A stretch of DNA of 5,062 nucleotides from Candidatus Aminicenantota bacterium (GCA_016934895.1 JAFGRZ010000300.1:1-5062); one strand, 5' to 3'. Counted from the first letter of the stretch, positions 1-5,062 are shown. Numbers and translations are program-made. The notes: generated by a model from the letters alone, not told the origin.

Positions 1-345
1 CGGCCGGAGGTCGGATTTGTCAATGTCAAAAAGAATCCCGCTGTCAAAGGTGATTTTAATGCCTTCCCCGATGCGCTGGACTTCGGCCCCTTCAAGATCC
101 CGCTGCATTTCCGCGGCCTGCTTATCCATATAATTCCCAATATAGGCGCCGGCCGCTCCGCCGACGGCCGCCCCGAGGATCGCGCCGAGCAGGGTACTTC
201 CGGCGGCATGGCCGATCACCCCGCCGACGACGGCTCCCCCGGCGCCGCCGATCACTGCGCCCCGCGTCGTCTTGTTCCAAGACGCGCAGTCGACGGCCGC
301 CAATAAGACAACCAGCAAGACGAATACCGTCAGAATTCTCTTCAT
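1..345 (-). CDS. Glycine-zipper OmpA-family outer-membrane lipoprotein (partial, C-terminus beyond window)
   Basis: 115 codons are visible from ATG at 345 to the left edge; the C-terminal part is missing. Residues 1-20 (MKRILTVFVLLVVLLAAVDC) form a lipoprotein-type signal with a Cys at 20, although the Asp just before the Cys is atypical for a lipobox. Residues about 28-70 are a glycine-zipper region with GGAGGAVVGGVIG and GAILGAAVGGAAGAYIG, ending in YIGNYMDKQAAEMQRDL. The last part, IKITFDSGILFDIDKSDLRP, matches the start of an OmpA-like peptidoglycan-binding domain. This order (signal, zipper, YMD helix, OmpA domain) is that of YiaD/YfiB-type lipoproteins, which by family knowledge sit in the outer membrane and bind peptidoglycan non-covalently. 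The start is supported by the signal peptide and a GGGGGAG ribosome binding site about 7 nt upstream. A short leader ORF overlaps this start. Confidence 0.88.
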   Translation of the reverse strand, partial: MKRILTVFVLLVVLLAAVDCASWNKTTRGAVIGGAGGAVVGGVIGHAAGSTLLGAILGAAVGGAAGAYIGNYMDKQAAEMQRDLEGAEVQRIGEGIKITFDSGILFDIDKSDLRP

Positions 346-371
346 GGCTGATCTCCCCCTGGCCCAATCAT
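342..371 (-). CDS. Nine-residue leader ORF translationally coupled to the lipoprotein gene
   Basis: On the minus strand AAGGAGGACAAA-ATG opens a 9-codon frame reading MIGPGGDQP. Its TGA overlaps the lipoprotein ATG (ATGA). The leader has the better ribosome binding site (GGAGG, 5-nt spacing), and the lipoprotein's own GGGGGAG site lies inside it. This arrangement suits translational coupling or a regulatory leader peptide. That is inferred from layout only; nothing in the peptide suggests a specific sensor, and a chance ORF this short is quite possible. Confidence 0.4.
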   Translation of the reverse strand: MIGPGGDQP

Positions 372-410
372 TTTGTCCTCCTTCTTGTCCTTGGCCTCCC
401 GCCGTTCTGC

Positions 411-442
411 GCCCATCCTTTTTTTATGAAAGTAGGATGGGC
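411..442. repeat. Perfect 9-bp inverted repeat (hairpin)
   Basis: GCCCATCCT (411-419) and AGGATGGGC (434-442) are perfect complements around a 14-nt AT-rich loop. No T-tract follows on either strand, so it is not an ordinary intrinsic terminator. It lies upstream of the lipoprotein gene and could sit in its 5' leader. It could also be an end-like structure beside the neighbouring ZIP and IS91 debris. Confidence 0.6.
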
Positions 443-465
443 TTGGGAGAAGCCACCCGTGTTAA

Positions 466-721
466 TGCAGTTTTCATGCCAACATCATAGGGTTTTTATT
501 GGGAGGCCTGGTTTTTGTGTCCGGGGATTTCCTGATTCATAGAATCGGCGGAAGAGACCATAAACGAAAGGCCCATTTTAAATTTACAAAAAAAACGAAC
601 GGCAAGGCCATCGTCTTGGGACCTATATGCTCTCGGCATCATCGAGTCTTTTGCGTCCGGGGCGATCCTGGCCATGCTGGCAGACAGCCTGGTTGAGATA
701 TATTATTCCTGGCGGTTTATT
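466..721 (+). pseudogene. Remnant of a ZIP-family divalent metal transporter, frameshifted and truncated
   Basis: There is no intact ORF, but two adjacent frames carry consecutive pieces of a ZIP-like permease. The frame through 478-618 reads IIGFLLGGLVFVSGDFLIHR followed by IGGRDHKRKAHFKF and TNGKAIVLG. This fits a transmembrane helix, a GD..I.RRGG.-type loop and the start of the next helix. The frame from 620 onward reads YALGIIESFASGAILAMLAD. Its first part resembles the LDGIPES helix with the Asp lost, and FASGAILAMLAD resembles the conserved segment near the ZIP C-terminus. The copy therefore shows a frameshift near 617-622 and an internal deletion between those two parts. The N-terminal helices and extreme C-terminus are also missing, and the frame ends at TGA 719-721 where an IS91 remnant begins on the other strand. 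The family call comes from recalled motifs, so moderate confidence. Confidence 0.6.
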
Positions 722-763
722 TGATCGTCCTTTTATTCCATTTCTCCACTTCTTTGCTTTAAA

Positions 764-1141
764 TATAATAATTTGGTTATAGTCGGTGAGGAAGGCGATG
801 ACGCGCATCTTTTCCGTCTCTCTTCTGTCTTTCCCATACCGGTCGCAGCGGCAGAGTGAGCCAAGGAGTTTGCGGTTATACTTGAAGAATAGACGGAGCA
901 TCTTGGGGATGGTGAAGACCACCTGGCGGTGGGGGACATCCAGCAGGAGTGTCTCCCGCATCCACTCGCCCCATTCCTCGAGCCTCTTGGCGTGGCACGA
1001 GGGACAGAACCCCCGGGTGCGGCAGGAAAACATCAGGAGGCGTTCGGTATGGCAGTCGGGACAGCGGATGCGGGCGAAACCGCGGCGCGGGTTGCCACAA
1101 TCGAGGTGCAGCGGGGAAGCCTGAGTCAGGGCCGGAAAGCG
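764..1141 (-). pseudogene. IS91-family transposase remnant with internal deletion
   Basis: An open frame runs on the minus strand from just after a TGA (1142-1144) down to a stop at 623; recognisable homology covers about 764-1115. The first part carries the zinc-binding N-terminal domain of IS91-type transposases: LDCGNPRRGFARIRCPDC, then FSCRTRGFCPSCHAKRLEEW, with CPDC and CPSC pairs. It continues through VPHRQVVFTIPKMLR and KYNRKLLGSLCRC (ending about 845). In full-length relatives a long catalytic Y2-type region follows. Here, after about 11 residues, the frame jumps to KMRVIAFLTDYNQII (about 811-767), which resembles the conserved C-terminal MRVIAFI.D motif of the same family. The catalytic core is gone, so the product cannot transpose. 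A start at 1033 is available but lies inside the zinc domain. No element ends are recognisable. Confidence 0.8.
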
Positions 1142-1186
1142 TCAACCGGAGTTATCGCCCGATGGGGAGCAATTGAAACAGCAGAC

Positions 1187-1290
1187 AACGAGAAAAGACC
1201 GACGATTTCAAGAACATCATGGACTCCTTCGGGCTCACCAAGAACAACCTGATCCTGCTGGAGAAAAAGCAGCCCGATTCCCGTCGGCTT
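1187..1290 (+). other. Short coding-like scrap of unknown origin
   Basis: One plus-strand frame reads TDDFKNIMDSFGLTKNNL and then ILLEKKQPDS, with protein-like composition. It starts just after a stop and runs into the terminator hairpin at 1264-1293 without a stop at the expected place. A start at ATG 1219 lacks a clear ribosome binding site. I do not recognise a family. It may be the tail of a gene lost beside the IS91 remnant, or chance. Confidence 0.2.
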
Positions 1291-1293
1291 TTT
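1264..1293 (-). terminator. Rho-independent terminator, probably bidirectional
   Basis: Read on the minus strand, AGCCGA pairs with TCGGGCT (one G bulged) around a CGGGAA loop, followed by GCTTTTT. This is about 20 nt past the stop of the 59-residue basic protein gene and is its likely terminator. The A-run on the other side gives a T-tract on the plus strand too, so it can also stop transcription coming from the remnant region. Confidence 0.6.
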
Positions 1294-1315
1294 GTTTTGT
1301 TCAGGATCTCTTGTT

Positions 1316-1495
1316 CTATTTGCCTTTTTTTATTTTTTTGGCCTTGGCCGCAGCTTCAGGCTTGCTCGCGCGCTTGATATCCATGGCGTGGGCGCGCTTG
1401 TAGGTCTGGATGTCCTTGAACCGCCCCTTGCTGTCGCGAACGGCGTAAAGCTTGGTTCCCTTGGAGCTGCGATGGGTTGTCCGTTTGACCGGCAT
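1316..1495 (-). CDS. Small lysine/arginine-rich conserved hypothetical protein (59 aa)
   Basis: This complete 59-residue gene runs from ATG 1495 to TAG 1316. A near-consensus AAAGGAGGA ribosome binding site ends 5 nt before the start, which makes the start secure. The protein begins MPVKRTTHRSSKGTKLYAVR, continues with DSKGRFKDIQTYKRAHAMDI and ends in an Ala/Lys-rich tail (EAAAKAKKIKKGK). There is no signal peptide or membrane segment, so it is probably cytoplasmic. The very basic composition and histone-H1-like tail suggest nucleic-acid or ribosome association, but that is inference; I know similar short proteins only as hypotheticals. It is separated by about 70 nt from the glycine-rich gene upstream and has its own terminator. 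A TATACAT-like -10 lies just upstream, with no convincing -35. Confidence 0.8.
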   Translation of the reverse strand: MPVKRTTHRSSKGTKLYAVRDSKGRFKDIQTYKRAHAMDIKRASKPEAAAKAKKIKKGK

Positions 1496-1564
1496 GAATT
1501 CCTCCTTTAGACAAAAATGTATAACCTGGATGACGCTCTCTTCAGATGTCAGAAGAAAAGAGGG

Positions 1565-1855
1565 TCACTTCTTGGACAGGGCATTCTTGATCGCCCCGAT
1601 GATCGCCAGCAGGACTCCGCCGCCGACGCCGCCGCCCAGGATATTGCCGATGATGCCGCCGATGTCCGCGCTGCCTCCGCCCGCGAAGCCCACTCCCAGC
1701 GCTTTCAAGATTTGACCGCCAAGGCCGCCTCCCAAAATGCCGACGATGGAATTGAGGGCTGTTCCCAAGGAGAGCTTCTTCAGCAAACCGCCGGCCAAAT
1801 TGCCGCCCAAAGCACCGCTGATCAGTTGAATGATCAAAGCCACCGTGCTGCTCAT
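1565..1855 (-). CDS. Glycine-rich hydrophobic small protein (96 aa), probably membrane-associated
   Basis: The complete ORF starts at ATG 1855 behind GGAGG with 4-nt spacing and ends at TGA 1565. The N-terminus (MSSTVALIIQLISGALGGNL) has no cleavable signal. Residues about 15-60 contain AGGLLKKLSLGTALNSIVG, GILGGGLGGQILKALGVG and GFAGGGSADIGG. The C-terminal part, IIGNILGGGVGGGVLLAIIG, ends in AIKNALSKK. Repeated GxxxG/GGG spacing in hydrophobic stretches points to glycine-zipper helix packing in a membrane. The layout resembles widespread hypothetical proteins that keep an LLKKxSLGT-type segment and a C-terminal IIGxIxGGGVGGG block; no function is established to my knowledge. It shares an ATGA overlap with the upstream ORF, so the two are probably co-translated from the promoter near 2096-2125. 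Confidence 0.8.
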   Translation of the reverse strand: MSSTVALIIQLISGALGGNLAGGLLKKLSLGTALNSIVGILGGGLGGQILKALGVGFAGGGSADIGGIIGNILGGGVGGGVLLAIIGAIKNALSKK

Positions 1856-2007
1856 GATACCTCCATATTAAGATAATTTATCCCTGAACGGGATTCATGA
1901 CCTGTTCTCTTGTGCCGACTGCAAACCGATAACATTTTTTCGGCGGCCTCTTCGTCGCGGTTGAAAATCTTGTTGCCGATTTCCTTGACGAAATCAAATA
2001 ATCCCAT
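1852..2007 (-). CDS. 51-residue ORF carrying only the N-terminus of a Kbp/YgaU-like (BON-LysM) protein
   Basis: The ATG at 2007 follows AAGAGGTCATA, a modest ribosome binding site, and the TGA overlaps the next gene's ATG. Residues 1-24 (MGLFDFVKEIGNKIFNRDEE plus AAEK) match the characteristic start of Kbp/YgaU proteins, potassium-binding cytoplasmic proteins with a BON and a LysM domain and about 150 residues in E. coli. The remaining 27 residues (MLSVCSRHKRTGHESRSGIN onward) match neither domain, and neither domain is present in the other frames down to 1860. This is best read as a gene truncated by deletion, with a new tail fused to the old N-terminus. A genuine short protein cannot be excluded, because promoter, start and coupling are intact. 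A longer in-frame start at 2100 exists but has no family support. Confidence 0.6.
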   Translation of the reverse strand: MGLFDFVKEIGNKIFNRDEEAAEKMLSVCSRHKRTGHESRSGINYLNMEVS

Positions 2008-2095
2008 TATGACCTCTTTGAAAAAATAGACACTCTTTGCTCCAGATGATTTTCTCTCGCTAAGATTGGAGACGCCGCCCTCACAAGGCAAGGCA

Positions 2096-2125
2096 AGCAT
2101 ATAAAAGACCCGGGAGGCAAGTCAA
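2096..2125 (-). promoter_or_regulatory. Putative sigma70-type promoter for the Kbp-like/glycine-rich pair
   Basis: On the minus strand TTGACT (2125-2120) is separated by 18 nt from TATGCT (2101-2096). It lies about 90 nt upstream of the 51-residue ORF and just past the metallopeptidase stop, so the pair can be transcribed independently. Predicted from sequence only. Confidence 0.5.
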
Positions 2126-2126
2126 G

Positions 2127-2162
2127 AAAAAAAACGCCGACCGGTTAGAGGATCCTCGCGTT
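2127..2162 (-). terminator. Possible intrinsic terminator at the end of the metallopeptidase gene
   Basis: On the minus strand AACGC (2162-2158) can pair with GCGTT (2137-2133), and this leads directly into an eight-base T-run (2134-2127). The short 5-bp stem has a 20-nt loop and overlaps the stop codon of the protease gene, so the hairpin is weak. The T-run and position support termination here. Confidence 0.4.
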
Positions 2163-2999
2163 GAAGGTATCGCCCTGACTGATATCGCCGGTTTCCAATC
2201 CCTTCTTGAACCAGCGGACGCGCTGTTCGGACGTTCCATGAGTGAAGGCGTCGGGCACGACATAGCCCTGCGACTGGCGCTGGATCCGGTCGTCACCGAC
2301 CGCGCTGGCGGCGTTGAGTCCTTCCTCGATGTCTCCCTCTTCGAGGTAGCCCGTCGTCCGCCGGGCATAATGGGCCCAGACGCCGGCCAGGAAATCGGCC
2401 TGCAATTCCAGGCGGACCAGGAGCTCGTTGAATTCCCGCTCGCTCACCCGGCCCCGCCGGGACATGACCTCGTCCATGATGCCGAGCAGGGTCTGGACGT
2501 GGTGGCCGACTTCATGGGCAACGACATAGGCCATTGCGAAATCACCGGGGGCACCGAGCCGGCGCTGCATTTCATCGAAGAAACTCAGGTCGAGATAGAC
2601 CTTTTCGTCACCCGGGCAATAAAACGGGCCTGTGGCGGCTCCGGCGTAGCCGCAGGCCGACTGGACCTGGTCCGTGAACAGGACGAGACGCGGCTGCCGA
2701 TATTGCTGTCCACTCTCGCCGAATACGGTTCCCCAGACGTCCTCTGTATCGGCCAGGACAACGGAGACAAACTCTCCCATTTCTTTGTCCTTTTCGCTGA
2801 GAGGCCGGCCGACCTCCGTGGACGAGGACAGCCCGCCTGTCTGGAGGCTCTGCGTGATCTCGTCCGGGTTGCCGCCGAGAAGAAAGTACAGAGCGACGAT
2901 GATCAGCCCGCCCAGGCCCCCTCCGACCGCGAGCCCTCGGCCGCCGATACCCCGCCGGTCCTCGACGTTATCGCTCTTTCGCCTTCCTTGCCATCTCAT
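2145..2999 (-). CDS. ypfJ: YpfJ-type neutral zinc metallopeptidase, membrane-anchored
   Basis: The gene is complete, 284 aa, close to E. coli YpfJ in length and layout. ATG 2999 is chosen because the family begins MRWQGRRKSDNVEDRRG and because AAGGAGGGCATAT precedes it; an in-frame ATG at 3083 lacks both. A basic cytoplasmic start is followed by one membrane segment (about residues 21-42, GGGLGGLIIVALYFLLGG). Then comes a linker and a catalytic domain. The zinc site is HEVGHH (residues 152-157), with H152 and H156 as ligands and E153 catalytic. It is backed by the ELQAD motif (198-202), where the third ligand is expected. GPFYCP (Cys128) and Cys116 may pair. SQGYVVPDAFTHGTSEQR is the family's conserved C-terminal signature. 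By topology the protease domain would face the periplasm. Substrate is unknown for this family. The gene is monocistronic by layout. Confidence 0.92.
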   Translation of the reverse strand: MRWQGRRKSDNVEDRRGIGGRGLAVGGGLGGLIIVALYFLLGGNPDEITQSLQTGGLSSSTEVGRPLSEKDKEMGEFVSVVLADTEDVWGTVFGESGQQYRQPRLVLFTDQVQSACGYAGAATGPFYCPGDEKVYLDLSFFDEMQRRLGAPGDFAMAYVVAHEVGHHVQTLLGIMDEVMSRRGRVSEREFNELLVRLELQADFLAGVWAHYARRTTGYLEEGDIEEGLNAASAVGDDRIQRQSQGYVVPDAFTHGTSEQRVRWFKKGLETGDISQGDTFNARIL

Positions 3000-3054
3000 A
3001 TATGCCCTCCTTTGATCCTCAGGTGAATTTCGTCGGAACCTTAAACCGGGGGAA

Positions 3055-3083
3055 AGGATAAATTGCGACAACGAAGAAGTCAA
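3055..3083 (-). promoter_or_regulatory. Putative sigma70-type promoter of the metallopeptidase gene
   Basis: On the minus strand TTGACT (3083-3078) is spaced 17 nt from TATCCT (3060-3055), about 56 nt before the ATG at 2999. The -35 is identical to that of the downstream promoter at 2120-2125, consistent with housekeeping sigma control. It also argues against translation starting at 3083. Confidence 0.55.
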
Positions 3084-3099
3084 GGACGATCGAGTTGCG

Positions 3100-3283
3100 T
3101 GTCATCGAGATATTCACCCGTTCCCAGGGATTATCCGGTCATCTTGGCATATAATAAGGGCATGCCCGCGCTGCACTCACGCCCTGCTGGCCGGGGCCCT
3201 GCGCGCCTGCGGCGTCCGCGTCGAGCCCGTATTTTGATGCATTTTCAGGAGCACAATCATATAATCATCGCCGGGAGACGAAA
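3100..3283 (+). other. Largely non-coding gap with two TATAAT boxes and a coding-like scrap
   Basis: Perfect TATAAT hexamers occur at 3150-3155 and 3260-3265, neither with a good -35 at normal spacing. TTGATG lies 20 nt before the second. Between them, one frame (about 3158-3238) reads ACPRCTHALLAGALRACGVR then VEPVF and stop. This looks like the tail of a lost protein, but I cannot name it. No RNA gene or repeat is recognisable here. Confidence 0.3.
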
Positions 3284-3346
3284 ATGAGGCGCTTGCAGGA
3301 TGTGATCAGCCCGTTGGCGGCGGACAAGAAGCTCGGGTCCAAATAA
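3284..3346 (+). CDS. 20-residue mini-ORF, possibly the start of a lost gene
   Basis: ATG 3284 follows GGGAGACGAAA and lies about 19 nt after a perfect TATAAT box. It encodes MRRLQDVISPLAADKKLGSK and stops at TAA 3344-3346. The opening loosely recalls the N-terminus of DUF721/DciA-like proteins, but 20 residues are too few to decide. It may be a truncated remnant or a leader ORF 43 nt before the solute-binding protein start. Low confidence. Confidence 0.25.
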   Translation: MRRLQDVISPLAADKKLGSK

Positions 3347-3389
3347 CCTTGATCTAAGGCCCGTAATAGGCCGATTTGAGGTGGCGCAG

Positions 3390-4925
3390 ATGATCCAAAT
3401 CTTATCACTCGCAAGCCGGTTGCGACGATCTCCGGCGGTTATCGCCGTCGCGATTGCCGCGGCCGCTGTCCCGGTGACCTGCCGGCGTGATTCACTTCGC
3501 CCCAAGGAGAAGGACATGATCACGGTTTATCAGTCGTCGGTCGAGATCGGTGACCCCCACATTTGCAGCGATTCGGCGAACCGGCTGAGTTTGATCTTCT
3601 CCGTCTACGAATCCCTCGTCAAGATGGACGCCGCGGGCGCCTATCAGCCCGCGCTGGCCGAAAGCTGGAGCGTCGGCGAGGATGCCCGCGTTTGGACGTT
3701 CAGGCTCAGAAAAAACGTGACGTTCCACAACGGAGAGATCCTTCGCGCCGGCGACGTGGTCGCCACCTTGGGCCGGGTGCTGGACCCGGCTATCGGCGGG
3801 GCCTTCGGCACCCAGGGCGTTTACCTGAGCTATCTGGGGGACGCCGAGATCGTGGAGGTCGATGAACGGACCGTCCGGATCGTCACCGGCGAACCCATGG
3901 CAGACCTCCTGGACCTCCTGGTCGCTATGCCCATCAGCCCGGCGAGCGCGCTGGAACGGCTTCCCCATGAATACGTGGGCAGCGGGCCCTACAGGATCCG
4001 GGAGCAGAGCCCCGGCAAAATCGTCCTCGAGGCTTTCTCCGAATATTGGGGTGACGCGCCAGGATTCAGGGGGATCCGCTGGATCGCCGAACCGGACTCC
4101 GGGAAACGCGCTGACGCCCTGCTCGACGGCTCGGCGGACATCATCGACGACGTGGACGCGGAAGGAAGAGAACGGATCCTCAAAAGCGGCAGCGCCTCGC
4201 TTCGCGATTGGGACAGCGGACTGTGTGTCATCTTCATGCTCAACTGTTTCAAAGGCCCGTGCCGCGACCGCCGCGTCCGGCAGGCGCTCAACTACGCGCT
4301 GGACATCGACAAAATCATCGCCGAGGTCATGCCCGGGGCCGCGACTCCGCTCAACGGATACTTGACGCCGCATCACTTCGGCTACAACCCGGAGACCCCG
4401 GCCTATCCGTACGACCCGGAAAAGGCCCGCGCCCTTCTCGAAGAGGCCGGGTATGGGAGCGGCTTGAAGCTGGTGTTCGATATCCCCGCAGTCATGCCCG
4501 ACGAGGCGCCGCGTCTGGCTGCGGTCATGGCCGAACAGCTGGCCGGCATCGGAATATCCGTCGAGATCGTCGAGCACCCGGACCGGGCCGCCTACTCCGA
4601 GATGGTCCGCGAGAAAAGGATCCACGACGCCTGCTGCTTCGACTCGAGCCCGAGAAGCACCTTCCGCGTCCTGAGGGAAAAGATCCAGTCCACGCTGCGC
4701 GGGCCATGGTGGCAGGGCTACGAGAACGAAACGGTCAACGCCCTGATCAAACAGGCCCAAGCCACGCTCCCGGAAGGAGAGAGGCAAGCTATTTACCGCC
4801 GGGTCTATTCCCTGGTCCGTGACGACGCCCCGTGGATTTTCCTCTACCGGCCGACCCATTACTGGGGCGTCAGGCCGGCTATGAAGGGCTGGCAGCCGCC
4901 GGCGGACGGCCTCCTCATTTTCTAA
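3390..4925 (+). CDS. Family 5 extracellular solute-binding protein of an ABC transporter (peptide/nickel/oligosaccharide type)
   Basis: The gene is complete: 511 aa, a usual length for the DppA/OppA/NikA-like SBP family 5. ATG 3390 is preferred over GTG 3381 because GAGGTG lies 7 nt before it. Residues about 13-31 (RSPAVIAVAIAAAAVPVTC) form a signal peptide with Cys31, which could be lipidated, although PVTC is a poor lipobox. Family features in order: SVYESLVKMDAAGAYQPALA at 71-90, ESWSVGEDARVWTFRLRKNV then TFHNGEILRAGDVV at 91-124, GSGPYRI at 197-203, VRQALNYALDIDKII at 296-310, YDPEKARALLEEAGY at 341-355 and DDAPWIFLYRP at 478-488. By family knowledge it captures small peptides or related solutes outside the inner membrane for an ABC permease. 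No permease or ATPase gene adjoins it here, so its partner must be elsewhere. The ligand cannot be told from sequence. Confidence 0.92.
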   Translation: MIQILSLASRLRRSPAVIAVAIAAAAVPVTCRRDSLRPKEKDMITVYQSSVEIGDPHICSDSANRLSLIFSVYESLVKMDAAGAYQPALAESWSVGEDARVWTFRLRKNVTFHNGEILRAGDVVATLGRVLDPAIGGAFGTQGVYLSYLGDAEIVEVDERTVRIVTGEPMADLLDLLVAMPISPASALERLPHEYVGSGPYRIREQSPGKIVLEAFSEYWGDAPGFRGIRWIAEPDSGKRADALLDGSADIIDDVDAEGRERILKSGSASLRDWDSGLCVIFMLNCFKGPCRDRRVRQALNYALDIDKIIAEVMPGAATPLNGYLTPHHFGYNPETPAYPYDPEKARALLEEAGYGSGLKLVFDIPAVMPDEAPRLAAVMAEQLAGIGISVEIVEHPDRAAYSEMVREKRIHDACCFDSSPRSTFRVLREKIQSTLRGPWWQGYENETVNALIKQAQATLPEGERQAIYRRVYSLVRDDAPWIFLYRPTHYWGVRPAMKGWQPPADGLLIF

Positions 4926-4936
4926 GATCTCGCTCG

Positions 4937-4952
4937 AAGGCCTCAGGGCCTT
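4937..4952. terminator. Hairpin between convergent genes, probable shared terminator
   Basis: AAGGCC (4937-4942) and GGCCTT (4947-4952) form a 6-bp perfect stem with a TCAG loop. It sits 12 nt past the solute-binding protein stop and 6 nt past the stop of the converging gene. The following T-tract is poor on both strands, so termination efficiency is uncertain. Confidence 0.5.
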
Positions 4953-4957
4953 TCAGG

Positions 4958-5062
4958 TTATTCCCCGCCGATTTGGAGGAGTTTTATCCTCAGGGTCGGG
5001 GCCGTCATCGTCCGGTTGAGGTCGAGGTCGTCGGCCACCATGTCGATGCCGTTGAGCATCTC
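4958..5062 (-). CDS. 3' end of a gene resembling the TldD/PmbA metalloprotease C-terminus (partial)
   Basis: The minus-strand frame is open from the right edge to TAA 4958-4960, giving 34 residues that read EMLNGIDMVADDLDLNRTMT then APTLRIKLLQIGGE. The pattern (..IDMV..DL......APTLRI..L.I.G) resembles the conserved C-terminal strand region of TldD/PmbA proteins, which process peptides such as microcin precursors and form TldD-TldE zinc protease complexes. Only the tail is visible, with no catalytic motif, so the assignment is provisional. It converges on the solute-binding protein gene. Confidence 0.5.
   Translation of the reverse strand, partial: EMLNGIDMVADDLDLNRTMTAPTLRIKLLQIGGE

Noticed and set aside
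122..367. 81-codon minus-strand ORF
   Set aside because: It is an out-of-frame, Arg-rich shadow of the glycine-zipper lipoprotein gene.
786..1252. Several plus-strand ORFs over the transposase remnant
   Set aside because: The minus frame carries the paired CxxC motifs and recognisable IS91 blocks; the plus frames are unstructured Arg/Ser-rich shadows.
1545..1566. Imperfect hairpin TCTTC/GAAGA just past the glycine-rich gene
   Set aside because: The stem is only 5 bp with an internal mismatch and no T-tract, too weak to call a terminator.
2148..2157. GAGGATCCTC palindrome
   Set aside because: A 10-bp perfect palindrome with no loop, within coding sequence and single in the window; no reason to assign function.
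2081..2368. 95-codon minus-strand ORF
   Set aside because: It overlaps the protease C-terminus in another frame and has no ribosome binding site or family features.
2238..3026. 262-codon plus-strand ORF
   Set aside because: It is fully antisense to the YpfJ-type protease, whose zinc motifs and signatures settle the real strand.
3492..4859. 455-codon minus-strand ORF
   Set aside because: It lies antisense to the clear solute-binding protein gene, shows no family motifs and is the kind of shadow frame expected in GC-rich coding DNA.

Overview
The window looks like a chromosomal accessory stretch from a GC-rich Gram-negative bacterium. Envelope genes dominate: an OmpA-type lipoprotein, an exported solute-binding protein and a single-pass membrane metallopeptidase. 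Small conserved genes and decayed gene remnants lie between them. Lineage cannot be fixed from this sequence; an environmental phylum such as Acidobacteriota/Aminicenantes is only a guess. I see no rRNA, tRNA or CRISPR array.

Layout. (a) 1-371, minus: the 5' part of a glycine-zipper/OmpA-like lipoprotein gene that runs off the left edge. It is preceded by a 9-codon leader ORF whose stop overlaps the lipoprotein start. (b) 405-1290: a graveyard. It holds a perfect 9-bp hairpin, a frameshifted and truncated ZIP-family metal transporter remnant (plus), an internally deleted IS91-family transposase (minus) and an unidentified coding-like scrap. (c) 1264-2125, minus: a 59-residue basic protein with a strong ribosome binding site and a terminator, then a glycine-rich hydrophobic protein. 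The latter is ATGA-coupled to an upstream 51-residue ORF that keeps only the N-terminus of a Kbp/YgaU-like (BON-LysM) protein. A sigma70-like promoter precedes this pair. (d) 2145-3083, minus: a complete YpfJ-type neutral zinc metallopeptidase with its own promoter. (e) 3100-3380: a mostly non-coding gap with two perfect TATAAT boxes, a coding-like scrap and a 20-codon mini-ORF. (f) 3390-4925, plus: a complete family 5 extracellular solute-binding protein with no transporter subunits beside it in this window. (g) 4937-4952: a hairpin between convergent genes, then 4958-5062, minus: the 3' end of a gene resembling the TldD/PmbA C-terminus.

The genes do not form one pathway. The protease, the solute-binding protein and the small genes appear to be separate transcription units. 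No complete novel defence or mobile system is visible. The most distinctive items are the IS91 deletion derivative abutting the broken ZIP gene, the truncated Kbp-like ORF coupled to the glycine-rich protein, and the coupled leader peptide before the lipoprotein.
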